Position numbers and translations under genes: made by a program. The notes under the pieces were generated by a model, which saw only the letters and a program-made list of their open reading frames with translations, had not been told where the DNA came from and did no database searches. DNA of 16,896 nucleotides from Desulfobacteraceae bacterium UBA2230 (GTDB lineage: Bacteria; Desulfobacterota; Desulfobacteria; Desulfobacterales; Desulfosarcinaceae): contig DDYQ01000211.1 in assembly GCA_002348005.1 (NCBI GenBank), forward strand, positions 1 through 16,896. The letters are read 5' to 3'. Shown in pieces: positions 6,936 to 14,411 of this stretch; the stretch's first letter is position 1, and every line of letters begins with the position of its first letter.

Positions 6936-6960
6936 AATGGGTATTATGTTGTACCCTATT
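6936..6960. repeat. Small inverted repeat upstream of dksA
   Basis: GGGTA (6939-6943) and TACCC (6952-6956) flank an 8-nt AT-rich loop, extended by AAT (6936-6938) and ATT (6958-6960) around one bulged base. It sits in an AT-rich stretch before the dksA-like gene and could be an operator or a hairpin in its leader. Confidence 0.35.
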
Positions 6961-6993
6961 AAATTGGGGGCCAGGAAGATGTATGTTATTTGT

Positions 6994-7023
6994 TTTACAA
7001 ACCGAAGCAGCTTGTGTTATTTA
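6994..7023 (+). promoter_or_regulatory. Candidate promoter for the dksA-like gene
   Basis: TTTACA (6994-6999) and TATTTA (7018-7023) are separated by 18 bases, about 50 bases before the preferred start. The -35 is one mismatch from consensus and the -10 is weak. This is the most AT-rich part of the gap, as expected for the promoter of the dksA-PHP-rnc run. Confidence 0.33.
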
Positions 7024-7072
7024 AACGTTTTTCAAAATGTCAATAAAAAGCTTTCTGAAAGCGAGTACGCCT

Positions 7073-7435
7073 ATGAAAAAGAAAGATCTCAAATTCTTTG
7101 AGCAGCTTCTGCACGAGAAACTTCAAGAGCTGCTGAATCAGGGCGACACCACTGTATCCGGCATGACTGAGCAGAAGGAGAATTTTCCCGATCCGACTGA
7201 CCGGGCTACCCTTGAGTCCGACCGCAACTTTATGCTGCGCATCCGGGATCGAGAGCACAAACTGATCAAAAAGATCAAGAAAGCCTTGGAACGCATTGAA
7301 AACGGCACCTTCGGCATATGTGAATCCTGCGGCGAGGAAATTTCCATCGAAAGGCTCAAGGCGCGGCCGGTAACCACGCAGTGCATCGATTGTAAAACCA
7401 AAGAAGAGGCTTTCGAGAAGGCCCTTGGAATCTAA
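7073..7435 (+). CDS. dksA: DksA/TraR-family RNA polymerase regulator
   Basis: DksA enters the RNA polymerase secondary channel and, with ppGpp, represses rRNA promoters and activates amino-acid genes. The 120-residue product has an N-terminal coiled coil, the tip motif DPTDRA with Asp40 and Asp43 (the DxxDxA element needed for polymerase control), a second helix rich in Lys/Glu, and a four-cysteine zinc finger: Cys83-x2-Cys86 and Cys104-x2-Cys107. It is shorter than the 151-residue E. coli protein because it lacks the N-terminal extension, which is common in this group. An in-frame ATG at 7037 would add 12 residues but has no ribosome-binding site; 7073 begins MKKKDLKFF and has AAAGCGAG upstream. 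Its end overlaps the PHP gene by 11 bases. Confidence 0.88.
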   Translation: MKKKDLKFFEQLLHEKLQELLNQGDTTVSGMTEQKENFPDPTDRATLESDRNFMLRIRDREHKLIKKIKKALERIENGTFGICESCGEEISIERLKARPVTTQCIDCKTKEEAFEKALGI

Positions 7436-8315
7436 ATTGAATGGGGGCATTGATCTGCACATCCACTCGACTGCGTCGGATGGCACTTACGCGCCCGCCG
7501 ACCTCTTGCGCATGGCGGCCCGTCTGGGCCTGGAAGCCATAGCAATCACGGACCACGATATCCTGGAGGGGTCTCGCCAGGCTCTGAGCGGGGCAATACC
7601 CGCCAACCTGAAACTGATTTCGGGTGTCGAGATCAGTGTCAATGCACCTGCCGATTGCCGTATTGACGGCAGTATGCACGTCCTCGGCTACGGGATCGAT
7701 CTGCAGGATCCCCCGCTCAATGCGGCTCTCGAGGAATTGCAGGATGCCCGCAATCGACGGATCCCCGCCATTGTAACCCGATTGAATGAGCTGGGGGTGG
7801 GGATCGATCTTGAAGCCGTCCTGGAACAGGCGGGCGAGGGCGCCGCAGGTCGTCCGCACGTGGCCAGCGTTCTGGTCAGGATGGGGGCTGCCCGCGACAT
7901 CGACGACGCCTTTCAGAAATATCTGGCCGGTGGACGGCCTGCCTATGTAGATAAATACCGGCTGGAGTGCCGCCGGGCATTTGACCTGATTCGTGGTGCC
8001 GGCGGTGTTCCGGTGCTGGCCCACCCCTTTCTGATCCGCAGCCGGCAAGACCATTGGATGGGATCCCTTTTCAAGCGCCTGGCCGATATGGGGCTCCTGG
8101 GGGTTGAAGCCTACTATTCGAAGCATCCCCCTGAGATCGTTGATTTCATAAAAAAAGAAGCTCGCAAGTATAACCTGCTGATCACCGGCGGTTCGGATTT
8201 TCACGGTGAACTGACCCCCGGCGTTCAGATGGGACGCGGCTTGGGCGATCTCTTCGTCCCCAGCGAGCTGTTTGGCACCCTAACGGCGCTTTGTCGGGAC
8301 TTTTCGGCGTCATGA
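7425..8315 (+). CDS. PHP-domain phosphoesterase (RNase AM/YciV-like)
   Basis: This 296-residue protein has a complete PHP active site for three metals: DLHIHS (His12, His14), Asp19, TDHD (Asp43, His44), GVEIS (Glu69), MHVLGYG (His85), GRPHVA (His145), LAHPF (His200) and GSDFHG (Asp258, His260). Length and motif order match the YciV/RNase AM group (Rnm), which removes 5' nucleotides from short RNAs and hydrolyses 3',5'-nucleoside bisphosphates. That substrate is inferred from family. No ATG lies near the conserved N-terminus. TTG at 7425, inside the end of dksA, keeps the motif near residue 10; TTG at 7437 is the alternative. The stop overlaps the rnc ATG (ATGA). The neighbouring RNase III supports an RNA-turnover role. 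Confidence 0.85.
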   Translation: MESKLNGGIDLHIHSTASDGTYAPADLLRMAARLGLEAIAITDHDILEGSRQALSGAIPANLKLISGVEISVNAPADCRIDGSMHVLGYGIDLQDPPLNAALEELQDARNRRIPAIVTRLNELGVGIDLEAVLEQAGEGAAGRPHVASVLVRMGAARDIDDAFQKYLAGGRPAYVDKYRLECRRAFDLIRGAGGVPVLAHPFLIRSRQDHWMGSLFKRLADMGLLGVEAYYSKHPPEIVDFIKKEARKYNLLITGGSDFHGELTPGVQMGRGLGDLFVPSELFGTLTALCRDFSAS

Positions 8316-9046
8316 CCGGACTTGACGAATACCAGGACCTTCAATCCGTATTAAAATACCACTTCAAAACGCCCGAAATGCTTCAGGAAGCATTACGGCA
8401 CAGCTCTTACGCCAATGAACAAACCGACCCTGCGCTGCGCGATAACGAGCGTCTGGAATTCCTGGGAGATGCGGTCCTGAATCTGGTGATCGGACATCTC
8501 CTGATGAACGCCTATCCCCACATGAGGGAGGGTGAACTCTCCCGTATCCGCGCTCACATGGTCAATGAGACCCAATTGGCCGATCTCGCACGACGGCTCC
8601 GACTGGGCCAGTTTCTGAAACTGGGCAAGGGTGAAATCCAGTCCGGGGGCCATGACAAGAATTCAATTCTGGCCAACGCCCTGGAGGCACTCATCGCAGC
8701 CATTTACCTGGACGGCGGGTTCAGTGCGGTTTTCACGATCATTCAGGATCATTTCCAGGCGTTGATCGTTGCCGCTGCGCGGATGACGATGGGATTGGAT
8801 TACAAGAGCCGCCTGCAGGAAGCCCTGCAAAGCGCGCAGCATGAAGTGCCGCAGTATCACGTGGTGGAAGAATCGGGTCCGGACCACGACAAGACCTTCC
8901 GGGTGGTCATGACAGTGGGCAATTTGAGAACCGAAGGCCTCGGCAAAAGCAAAAAGCTGGCCGAGCAGGAGGCGGCCCGCAGAGGCCTCGAAGCATTTGC
9001 CGACCGTTCGAGGCTTAAGACGTCCACCTCCCACGCGCCGCAATGA
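8312..9046 (+). CDS. rnc: Ribonuclease III
   Basis: RNase III cuts double-stranded RNA and processes rRNA precursors, acting as a cytoplasmic dimer. The 244-residue product has the catalytic domain with signature NERLEFLGDAVL (Glu46, Glu49, Asp53), a second metal site in NSILANALEALIAA (Glu125), and a C-terminal double-stranded-RNA-binding domain from about residue 163 (DYKSRLQEALQ) to the LAEQEAARRGLEAF helix. The position equivalent to E. coli Asp114 is Asn122. The invariant Glu is kept, so activity is expected. The ATG at 8312 shares bases with the PHP stop; an in-frame codon at 8291 would add seven residues within that gene. Unlike many genomes, era does not follow; a radical SAM gene does. 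Confidence 0.95.
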   Translation: MTGLDEYQDLQSVLKYHFKTPEMLQEALRHSSYANEQTDPALRDNERLEFLGDAVLNLVIGHLLMNAYPHMREGELSRIRAHMVNETQLADLARRLRLGQFLKLGKGEIQSGGHDKNSILANALEALIAAIYLDGGFSAVFTIIQDHFQALIVAAARMTMGLDYKSRLQEALQSAQHEVPQYHVVEESGPDHDKTFRVVMTVGNLRTEGLGKSKKLAEQEAARRGLEAFADRSRLKTSTSHAPQ

Positions 9047-9100
9047 TGCGGCCTGCGCGGGTTCCGATTATCCCGGCCGCGCGAACCTGAGAGATGAACC

Positions 9101-10162
9101 ATGATCGCTGCGCACGACGTCAAGCCACTGATCGTTCCTGTGTTCATTCCGCACGCCGCGTGCCCGCAGCGCTGTATCTTTTGTGACCAGACCCGTGCCA
9201 CCGGCCAGACCTTTGCGCCCGATCCGGACGCCATTTCAGACGCCATAACACAATTCCTGAGGCACAGCCGTCCAGGTCGTCCCTGGATCGAAATCGCATT
9301 TTACGGCGGCAACTTTTTAGGACTTCCGGCCGAATCGATACAAAGATTGCTGAAAGCCGCCACGGCTTTCGTTCAGCGCGGCGAGGCCAATGGAATTCGC
9401 TTTTCGACCCGCCCCGATACCCTCGACGACATGCGGCTCGATCTCCTCAAGGGATATCCGGTCACCACGGTGGAGTTGGGCATTCAGTCCATGAACGATC
9501 GAGTCTTGTCGCTATGCAGGCGTGGGCACACCTCCGACTGCAGTCGTCGGGCGGTGGCCGCATTGAGGCGGCACGCGTATCAGATGGGATTGCAGATGAT
9601 GATCGGACTTCCGGGCCAGAGCGCTGAGGATGCCCTGGATACCGGCGTCCAAATCGCCGACCTGCATCCCGACTTCGTGCGCATCTATCCGCTGCTGGTG
9701 CTTGACCGCAGCCCCCTGGCGCGGTGGTACCGTGAAGAACGCTACGTCCCGCTGACACTCTCCGAGGCAGTGGAATTGAGTGGTGAACTGTATCGCCATT
9801 TTGCCCGGAGCGGCATCCGGGTGATCCGCATGGGCTTGCAGCCCACGGCCGAACTGAACCCCGATGCAGGCGTACTGGCAGGACCTTTTCACCCCGCATT
9901 CGGCGAATTGGTCCTTTCATCGTTGTGGCTGAAAGCGCTGGACGCCCACCTGCGCCAGGCCATGCGGCCGGGCGGCAGCGTGACCATTGAAGCGGAGGAC
10001 CGAAATCTCTCCAGGCTTAAAGGTCGGAGAAACGCCAATTTGAAAGCACTGCAAAGCCGGTTCGACCTGCAGCCGATCAGCGTCCGGGCCCGGGTGGGCC
10101 TCGGCATGGACAGGGTGCTGGTAAACGGCACGTCCTGCGACATTCACGGCGTCGCCGGTTAA
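9101..10162 (+). CDS. Radical SAM protein, Elp3-like core without acetyltransferase domain
   Basis: This 353-residue protein carries the radical SAM cluster motif Cys21-x3-Cys25-x2-Cys28 in CPQRCIFC, which binds a [4Fe-4S] cluster and S-adenosylmethionine. Further core motifs are FYGGNFLGL (67-75), STRPD (102-106), VELGIQS (124-130) and MIGLPGQS (167-174), the pattern of the Elp3/MiaB/NifB superfamily and closest to bacterial YhcC/Elp3-like proteins. The C-terminal 130 residues lack the GNAT acetyltransferase domain of true Elp3. It ends with GMDRVLVNG. The ATG has GAGAG upstream and lies 54 bases after rnc. The substrate is unknown. A tRNA-related role is a guess from the superfamily and the rnc neighbour; an oxygen-independent coproporphyrinogen oxidase is less likely because its motifs differ. 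Confidence 0.85.
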   Translation: MIAAHDVKPLIVPVFIPHAACPQRCIFCDQTRATGQTFAPDPDAISDAITQFLRHSRPGRPWIEIAFYGGNFLGLPAESIQRLLKAATAFVQRGEANGIRFSTRPDTLDDMRLDLLKGYPVTTVELGIQSMNDRVLSLCRRGHTSDCSRRAVAALRRHAYQMGLQMMIGLPGQSAEDALDTGVQIADLHPDFVRIYPLLVLDRSPLARWYREERYVPLTLSEAVELSGELYRHFARSGIRVIRMGLQPTAELNPDAGVLAGPFHPAFGELVLSSLWLKALDAHLRQAMRPGGSVTIEAEDRNLSRLKGRRNANLKALQSRFDLQPISVRARVGLGMDRVLVNGTSCDIHGVAG

Positions 10163-10650
10163 ACCGTCCAACGGTATTGTCCCAAGAGTCGGTCGGCCTG
10201 AGACGAAGGTGAGTCGGCCTGGTGTTCTCTCATGATTCAGCACGCTTGCCAGTTCGGCGCCGCCTCGTCAAACGCGAACACAGACGTCCAGCTCTCGCGG
10301 GCGTCAAACCGCTACGCGCTTTTTAGGTCCAGCTTTCGGGGTCGCGCATGGGGACAGCCGGGACTTGCGAGAAGCAGGCGGTTGGTGTACCGAGGAAAAA
10401 CCACCGACGCTTCGATTTGACCGGGCACTCGGATGGTCCATCTGCCCCGGTACCGTTCGCTTTGCGTGCGCTCAGGTGCAAGTCGAATTCCGGTGCTGAA
10501 CGCTTAAATTCAATTTGTTGCCGTCCACTGATCTTCGTCCGCGATGAGGTTCATGTTCGCGGAATAAGAGGGGGGCAAGTCTATCTCGAACCGGTCACGG
10601 CATTGCCGAGGGCCGGCGGAAACACGCTGCCGTATGGGAGAGCGCTATCC
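10163..10650. other. Gap without convincing gene
   Basis: About 490 bases after the radical SAM gene show no believable protein. The plus-strand frame open from 10348 into the next gene translates to a composition unlike a folded protein until about base 10651. The gap holds a short hairpin right after the stop (ACCGT 10163-10167 / ACGGT 10171-10175), a direct repeat GTCGGCCTG at 10192-10200 and 10213-10221, and a 7-bp inverted repeat at 10538-10563. No transposase remnant or RNA gene is recognised. Confidence 0.55.
10538..10563. repeat. Inverted repeat upstream of the prenyltransferase-like gene
   Basis: TCCGCGA (10538-10544) and TCGCGGA (10557-10563) are perfect reverse complements around a 12-nt spacer, 87 bases before the TTG start. 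The symmetry would suit a dimeric regulator's operator; no regulator is known. Confidence 0.35.
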
Positions 10651-11691
10651 TTGTCTGATCGATTTCCGTTTCTCGTCAAAAAAGAGGAGCCTGCGCTCAA
10701 TGTGCGGGCGCTGGTCGGTTCGATCGCCGGCACGCAACTGGCCGATGGGCGGATACCCTGGTCGCCCGGTGACAAGACCGACCCCTGGGACCATGTGGAG
10801 TCCGCCATGGGGCTGACGGTCGGCGGCGCTTACGAAGCGGCACGCCGTGCTTTTGAATGGCTAAAGGCGCAGCAGTTGTCCGACGGCAGTTGGTATGCGG
10901 CCTACGGTACAGACTCGGTCCGTGACCGGACACGTGAAACCAATCACGCCGCCTACATTGCCGCTGGACTGTACCACTATTTTCTGGCCACCGACGATCT
11001 CGATTTTGTACGCCCGCTATGGCCCAATCTCGAGGCCGCCATTGAGTTCGCCCTGCGTCACCAGGCGCCCTGCGGCGAGATCGGATGGGCCGTGAGCCCC
11101 GCAGGGCAGGTGGACCGCATGGCCCTGCTTACCGGCAACAGTTCGATTTACTTCAGTCTCAAATGCGCCCTTGTGCTGGCCGATGTGCTGCAAAAGCCCC
11201 GACCGCGCTGGCACAAGGCCGCAGACCGACTGCGCAATTGCATTCGCAATCGGCCATTTCGCTTCAACATGACCAAGGCGCGCTTTGCAATGGATTGGTT
11301 CTACCCGGCATTGTGCGGCGCTTTGACCCCTGCGCAGGCGTGGGCGCGCATCTCCCGGCAATGGAGAAAATTCGTGATCCAGGACATGGGGGTGCGCTGC
11401 GTTTCGGACCAACCCTGGGTGACAATTGCCGAATCGAGCGAGCTGGTACTTGCCCTGGCTGCCATGGGCAACGATCTGCTGGCGCGCATCGTGTTTGGCT
11501 GGATCGGAGGCCGCCTGTTCGAGGACGGCACTTTCTGGTGCGGCTTTACCTGTCCGGAAATAATCGTGTGGCCCGGCGAGAAGATCACCTGGACCAATGC
11601 GGCGGTTCTGCTGGCTGCCGATGCGCTCTACGGCCTCACGCCGGCCGCGCGCCTGTTCGACCACCGCCACTGGCAGACAAAAGGGATGTGA
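10651..11691 (+). CDS. Prenyltransferase/terpene-cyclase-like alpha-toroid protein
   Basis: This 346-residue protein has the repeated QxxDGxW-type motif of the alpha/alpha-toroid superfamily (squalene cyclase and prenyltransferase repeats, also six-hairpin glycosidases): QLADGRIPW (29-37), QLSDGSWYAAY (75-85) and LFEDGTFWCGF (289-299). The PGDKTDPWDHVESAMGL stretch (39-55) resembles proteins annotated as prenyltransferase in actinobacteria and proteobacteria. No signal peptide or membrane segment is seen, so it is probably cytoplasmic. The best start is TTG at 10651, with GGGAGAG eight bases upstream. An ATG at 10348 would add 101 residues of unlikely sequence. It lies seven bases before an acyltransferase gene, so the two probably share a pathway, perhaps glycan or lipid modification. 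The DxDD motif of class II cyclases is not seen, and the reaction is unknown. Confidence 0.7.
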   Translation: MSDRFPFLVKKEEPALNVRALVGSIAGTQLADGRIPWSPGDKTDPWDHVESAMGLTVGGAYEAARRAFEWLKAQQLSDGSWYAAYGTDSVRDRTRETNHAAYIAAGLYHYFLATDDLDFVRPLWPNLEAAIEFALRHQAPCGEIGWAVSPAGQVDRMALLTGNSSIYFSLKCALVLADVLQKPRPRWHKAADRLRNCIRNRPFRFNMTKARFAMDWFYPALCGALTPAQAWARISRQWRKFVIQDMGVRCVSDQPWVTIAESSELVLALAAMGNDLLARIVFGWIGGRLFEDGTFWCGFTCPEIIVWPGEKITWTNAAVLLAADALYGLTPAARLFDHRHWQTKGM

Positions 11692-11698
11692 ACCCGGG

Positions 11699-12418
11699 AT
11701 GCGCCGCGATCATCGCCCCTACGTATTGAAGAAGGCCTGGTTCAAATTTCAGCGGTTTTATACCGGCCATTTCCTGCGTCCCCAGCTCGAAACCCTCGGC
11801 CGCGGCTTTCATTTCATGCAGCCCTGGTACGTTGAACTGTTCGGGGGGCCCATCGCAATCGGGCGCTACGCCACGGTCATCGCCACCTCAGACAAGAAGG
11901 TGCGCCTGTCGGTCTGGCCCGAGCAAGCCGGCCGCGGCAGGATCGGTATCGGCGACTACGCCCTGGTGTGTCCCGGCGTGCGCATCAGCTCGGCGGTCGA
12001 TATCCGTATTGAGGATAATTGCATGCTGGCGAGCGGCGTTTATATCACCGACTCCGACTGGCACGGCATCTATGATCGCATCTCCCTGGGCAGAGCCAAG
12101 GCGGTCCACCTGGAAAAGAATGTGTGGGTGGGAGACAGTGCTATTGTCTGCAAGGGCGTGCGCATAGGCCAAAACAGCATCATCGGGGCGGGCGCCATCG
12201 TGGTCGATTCTATTCCCGCCAACTGCATTGCCGCCGGCAACCCGGCCAGGGTGGTGCGCCGACTCGATCCGAGCGAACTGTTCACCACGCGGGAGCATTG
12301 GTATGCCGACCCGACGAGATTAGCGCGCGACTTCATCACCTGGGAACAGGCCGTACTCAAGGGCAACACCTTTTTCGGATGGCTGCGGCATCTGCTGTTC
12401 CCGTTGCAGGGCGACTGA
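11699..12418 (+). CDS. Left-handed beta-helix (hexapeptide repeat) acyltransferase
   Basis: This 239-residue protein has hexapeptide repeats that form a left-handed beta-helix: PIAIGRYATV (51-60), RIGIGDYALVCPGVRISS (81-98), then VHLEKNVWVGDSAIVCKGVRIG (136-157) and SIIGAGAIVV (160-169), closing with AAGNPARVVRRL (178-189). His122 in SDWHGIYDR lies where the catalytic histidine of maltose/galactoside O-acetyltransferases sits. Such enzymes move an acetyl or acyl group from CoA or ACP to a sugar or other hydroxyl or amine, acting as trimers. The first 50 residues are basic and aromatic and not part of the helix. The ATG follows the preceding stop by seven bases. Substrate unknown; modifying the product of the upstream toroid protein is the natural inference. 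Confidence 0.82.
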   Translation: MRRDHRPYVLKKAWFKFQRFYTGHFLRPQLETLGRGFHFMQPWYVELFGGPIAIGRYATVIATSDKKVRLSVWPEQAGRGRIGIGDYALVCPGVRISSAVDIRIEDNCMLASGVYITDSDWHGIYDRISLGRAKAVHLEKNVWVGDSAIVCKGVRIGQNSIIGAGAIVVDSIPANCIAAGNPARVVRRLDPSELFTTREHWYADPTRLARDFITWEQAVLKGNTFFGWLRHLLFPLQGD

Positions 12419-12440
12419 AACGACGTTCCGGTCGCGCGGA

Positions 12441-13118
12441 TCACTTTTGCGCCGGACGCTCCTTGACCGCCTGCATGAAAATCCGGAACATCACCACCTC
12501 GATGAAAAGTGCCGCAAACAGAATCGCCGTATCGACCAACATCAATGCAAGCGGCGAGGCCTGATCGTCTCCGATGAGCTGGGCCAGCATCAGGCTGAGG
12601 AGGAAAAGCGGCAGGGCAAAAATTGCCAGCGAAGCCACGATGATACCGAAATGGCCGCGCGTCATCTGAAAACTTTTGAAAATGGCCGCTTTGGGGTCGA
12701 CTCTGTCGAGGATCAGGTGGAATTTTGCAAACGACAGGCGAACCAGAATCCAGACCCCGGGCACGATCAGAGCCATAAATCCGGTCCAGACCAATGCCAT
12801 CTCTATTACGCTGAGCATCAGCAGGGGGGCATAATGCCCAAGGGCGGATCGCAGCAATTCCGGTGTCGACGGGCGCTCCTGGTAGGCTTGCCGGGCCATC
12901 ATCAGGATCAGCGCTGCCGTGTAGACCGGCTTGAGTGCCAGATTAACGATGACGGGCAAAAACCGCGCCGCCTCCTGGGTGGCTTCCGGTGAGCTGAAGA
13001 CCAGGTTGTTGACCGCCGCGCCCAGCAGCAGAAAAGGAAGGCTCACGGCGGCGATCTGCCGCAGATTGCTCAGAAAGAAGTGGAGCGAGTCGCTGATGAT
13101 CAGTTTGAATGCCGTCAT
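12441..13118 (-). CDS. YciC-like integral membrane protein (UPF0259-type)
   Basis: This 225-residue protein is mostly membrane, with about six hydrophobic segments, starting near residue 20 (IAAVSLPFLLLGAAV) and ending with ILFAALFIEVVMFRIF. Its layout resembles the E. coli YciC family: an amphipathic start, a GVWILVRLSFAKFHLILD segment in the middle (residues about 130-147) and a following KSFQMTRGHFG loop. The function of that family is unknown; envelope homeostasis is a guess. The ATG at 13118 begins MTAFKLIISDS. An in-frame ATG at 13142 would add eight residues and neither has a strong ribosome-binding site. It lies 85 bases downstream of the MFS gene on the same strand and converges with the acyltransferase gene, 22 bases from its stop. 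Confidence 0.65.
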   Translation of the reverse strand: MTAFKLIISDSLHFFLSNLRQIAAVSLPFLLLGAAVNNLVFSSPEATQEAARFLPVIVNLALKPVYTAALILMMARQAYQERPSTPELLRSALGHYAPLLMLSVIEMALVWTGFMALIVPGVWILVRLSFAKFHLILDRVDPKAAIFKSFQMTRGHFGIIVASLAIFALPLFLLSLMLAQLIGDDQASPLALMLVDTAILFAALFIEVVMFRIFMQAVKERPAQK

Positions 13119-13149
13119 GATTGGTTCTGGATGACCCCCCATGGTCTTC

Positions 13150-13181
13150 AGCCCGGCTTCTTAACATATCCGGCCGGGGCT
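13150..13181 (-). other. Hairpin between MFS and YciC-like genes
   Basis: AGCCCGGC (13150-13157) pairs with GCCGGGGCT (13173-13181) with one bulged G and a 15-nt loop. It follows the MFS stop on the minus strand and precedes the YciC-like start. With no T-run after it in either direction it may be an attenuator or an mRNA-stability element rather than a terminator. Confidence 0.4.
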
Positions 13182-13203
13182 GCGCCACATTTAAGATTCT
13201 TCA

Positions 13204-14373
13204 CTATCGCGGAACCGGCGCCAGTGAAGATTCCCTTCGCAGATATGTGAAGACGTGAAAAAGGATTCCGCCGGCCAGCGCGATCAGGCCGCTGAGTCCG
13301 AAGAGCGCCGCCGAGCCGACGCGGCTGTAAAGCCAGCCGCTCAGCATGAAGCCGACCATCAATCCCAATCCATAGCTCACCGCGTTATTGATCGCCTGAC
13401 CGGAGGTTTTGGCTTCAGCCGGGGCCAGGCTGTCCATGTACAGGATGCTGGCCATGTGGAACGTGCCGTAGGACATGGCATGGGTCACCTGCAGCAGTAC
13501 AAGTCCCGGTCCTGAGGAGATGACCCAAAGCCCCCCCCAGCGGAGCACCGCCGCAGCGAAAGAGAGGCTCAGGACGGTCTCGTATCGCATGCGGCGGAAA
13601 ATGCGCTCCGAGAACATCATGGCCACAATTTCAGCGCCAACCGCCACGGCCCAGCACAATCCGACAAAAACCTCATCGTAGCCCAGCTGGGTGAGATGGA
13701 TCGAAAAGAAGGCGTAGTAGGCGCCGTGACTCAGCAGCATCAGGAATCCGCAGATCCAGAATATCAAAACCCGCGGTTGAATCAGGCTGCGCAAACCCCG
13801 CCCCAGGGCATCGAGGCGCGGTTCCGCAAGGCGCGGGAAGGCGAGCGCCGTCAGGGCCTGAATCCAGGCGCCTGCCAGAATGAGGCTGAGAATGATTTTG
13901 AGGCTGTAAATTTCGACCAACCGCCCCACCGCAAGAACCGTAACGATAAAGGCCAGCGACCCCCAGGCGCGCATACGGCCGTATCGCTTTTTGTCCTTTC
14001 CCAGCACCTGCATGGCGAACGCTTCCAGGAAAGCAATCAGGGGTGCGTAGAAAATGCTGTAGACGATGGTGATCGCCAGCATCCAGGCGAAATCGACGGT
14101 CAGCAGAAGAAAGCCCCAGGTAAAGGCGCTGACGAAGTTGCAGGCGATGTAAATCGGACGGCGGGCATGAAAACGGTCCGCCAGCAAGCCCCATACGATC
14201 GAGAAAAGAATCAGAACCAGGGAGCGCACGGCAGAAAGGGCGCCGATCTGCAGTCCCGAAAAGCCCAGGCGGTAACAATACAGGTTAAAGAAGGGCAAAT
14301 AGACACCCATGCCCCCGAAATAAAGAAAATACTGGGCGCCCAGAATCCAGCGCCTGGGGGTATCGTTCTGCAT
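13204..14373 (-). CDS. Major facilitator superfamily transporter (HcaT/LacY-like)
   Basis: This 389-residue inner-membrane protein has about 12 transmembrane segments and the MFS_1-like pattern of the HcaT/nucleoside-symporter group: an early YLPFFNLYCYRLGFSGLQIG stretch, a WGLLADRFHARRP loop matching MFS motif A between helices 2 and 3, and a central basic loop (RLAEPRLDALGRGLRSLIQPR). Members move small organic acids, sugars or nucleosides by proton symport; the substrate here cannot be named. The start at 14373 (MQNDTPRRW) removes a 12-residue extension; ATG codons at 14385 and 14382 are possible alternatives and ribosome-binding signals are poor for all. It lies 38 bases after hsp20 on the same strand, so read-through from the heat-shock promoter is possible. 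Confidence 0.85.
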   Translation of the reverse strand: MQNDTPRRWILGAQYFLYFGGMGVYLPFFNLYCYRLGFSGLQIGALSAVRSLVLILFSIVWGLLADRFHARRPIYIACNFVSAFTWGFLLLTVDFAWMLAITIVYSIFYAPLIAFLEAFAMQVLGKDKKRYGRMRAWGSLAFIVTVLAVGRLVEIYSLKIILSLILAGAWIQALTALAFPRLAEPRLDALGRGLRSLIQPRVLIFWICGFLMLLSHGAYYAFFSIHLTQLGYDEVFVGLCWAVAVGAEIVAMMFSERIFRRMRYETVLSLSFAAAVLRWGGLWVISSGPGLVLLQVTHAMSYGTFHMASILYMDSLAPAEAKTSGQAINNAVSYGLGLMVGFMLSGWLYSRVGSAALFGLSGLIALAGGILFHVFTYLRRESSLAPVPR

Positions 14374-14411
14374 GCTTCCCATCATAGGGGATGGAAGTCG
14401 CCGGAGCAATC

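Noticed and set aside
7356..8204. Minus-strand open frame of 282 codons opposite the PHP gene
   Set aside because: Antisense to a complete PHP active site; the translation has no family pattern.
10232..10420. Small plus-strand frame (62 codons) after the radical SAM gene
   Set aside because: Composition is not protein-like and it overlaps another chance frame; no start signal.
12411..12440. Bidirectional terminator between the acyltransferase and YciC-like genes
   Set aside because: Only a 5-bp GCGAC/GTCGC pairing with a long loop and no T-tract; too weak to call.
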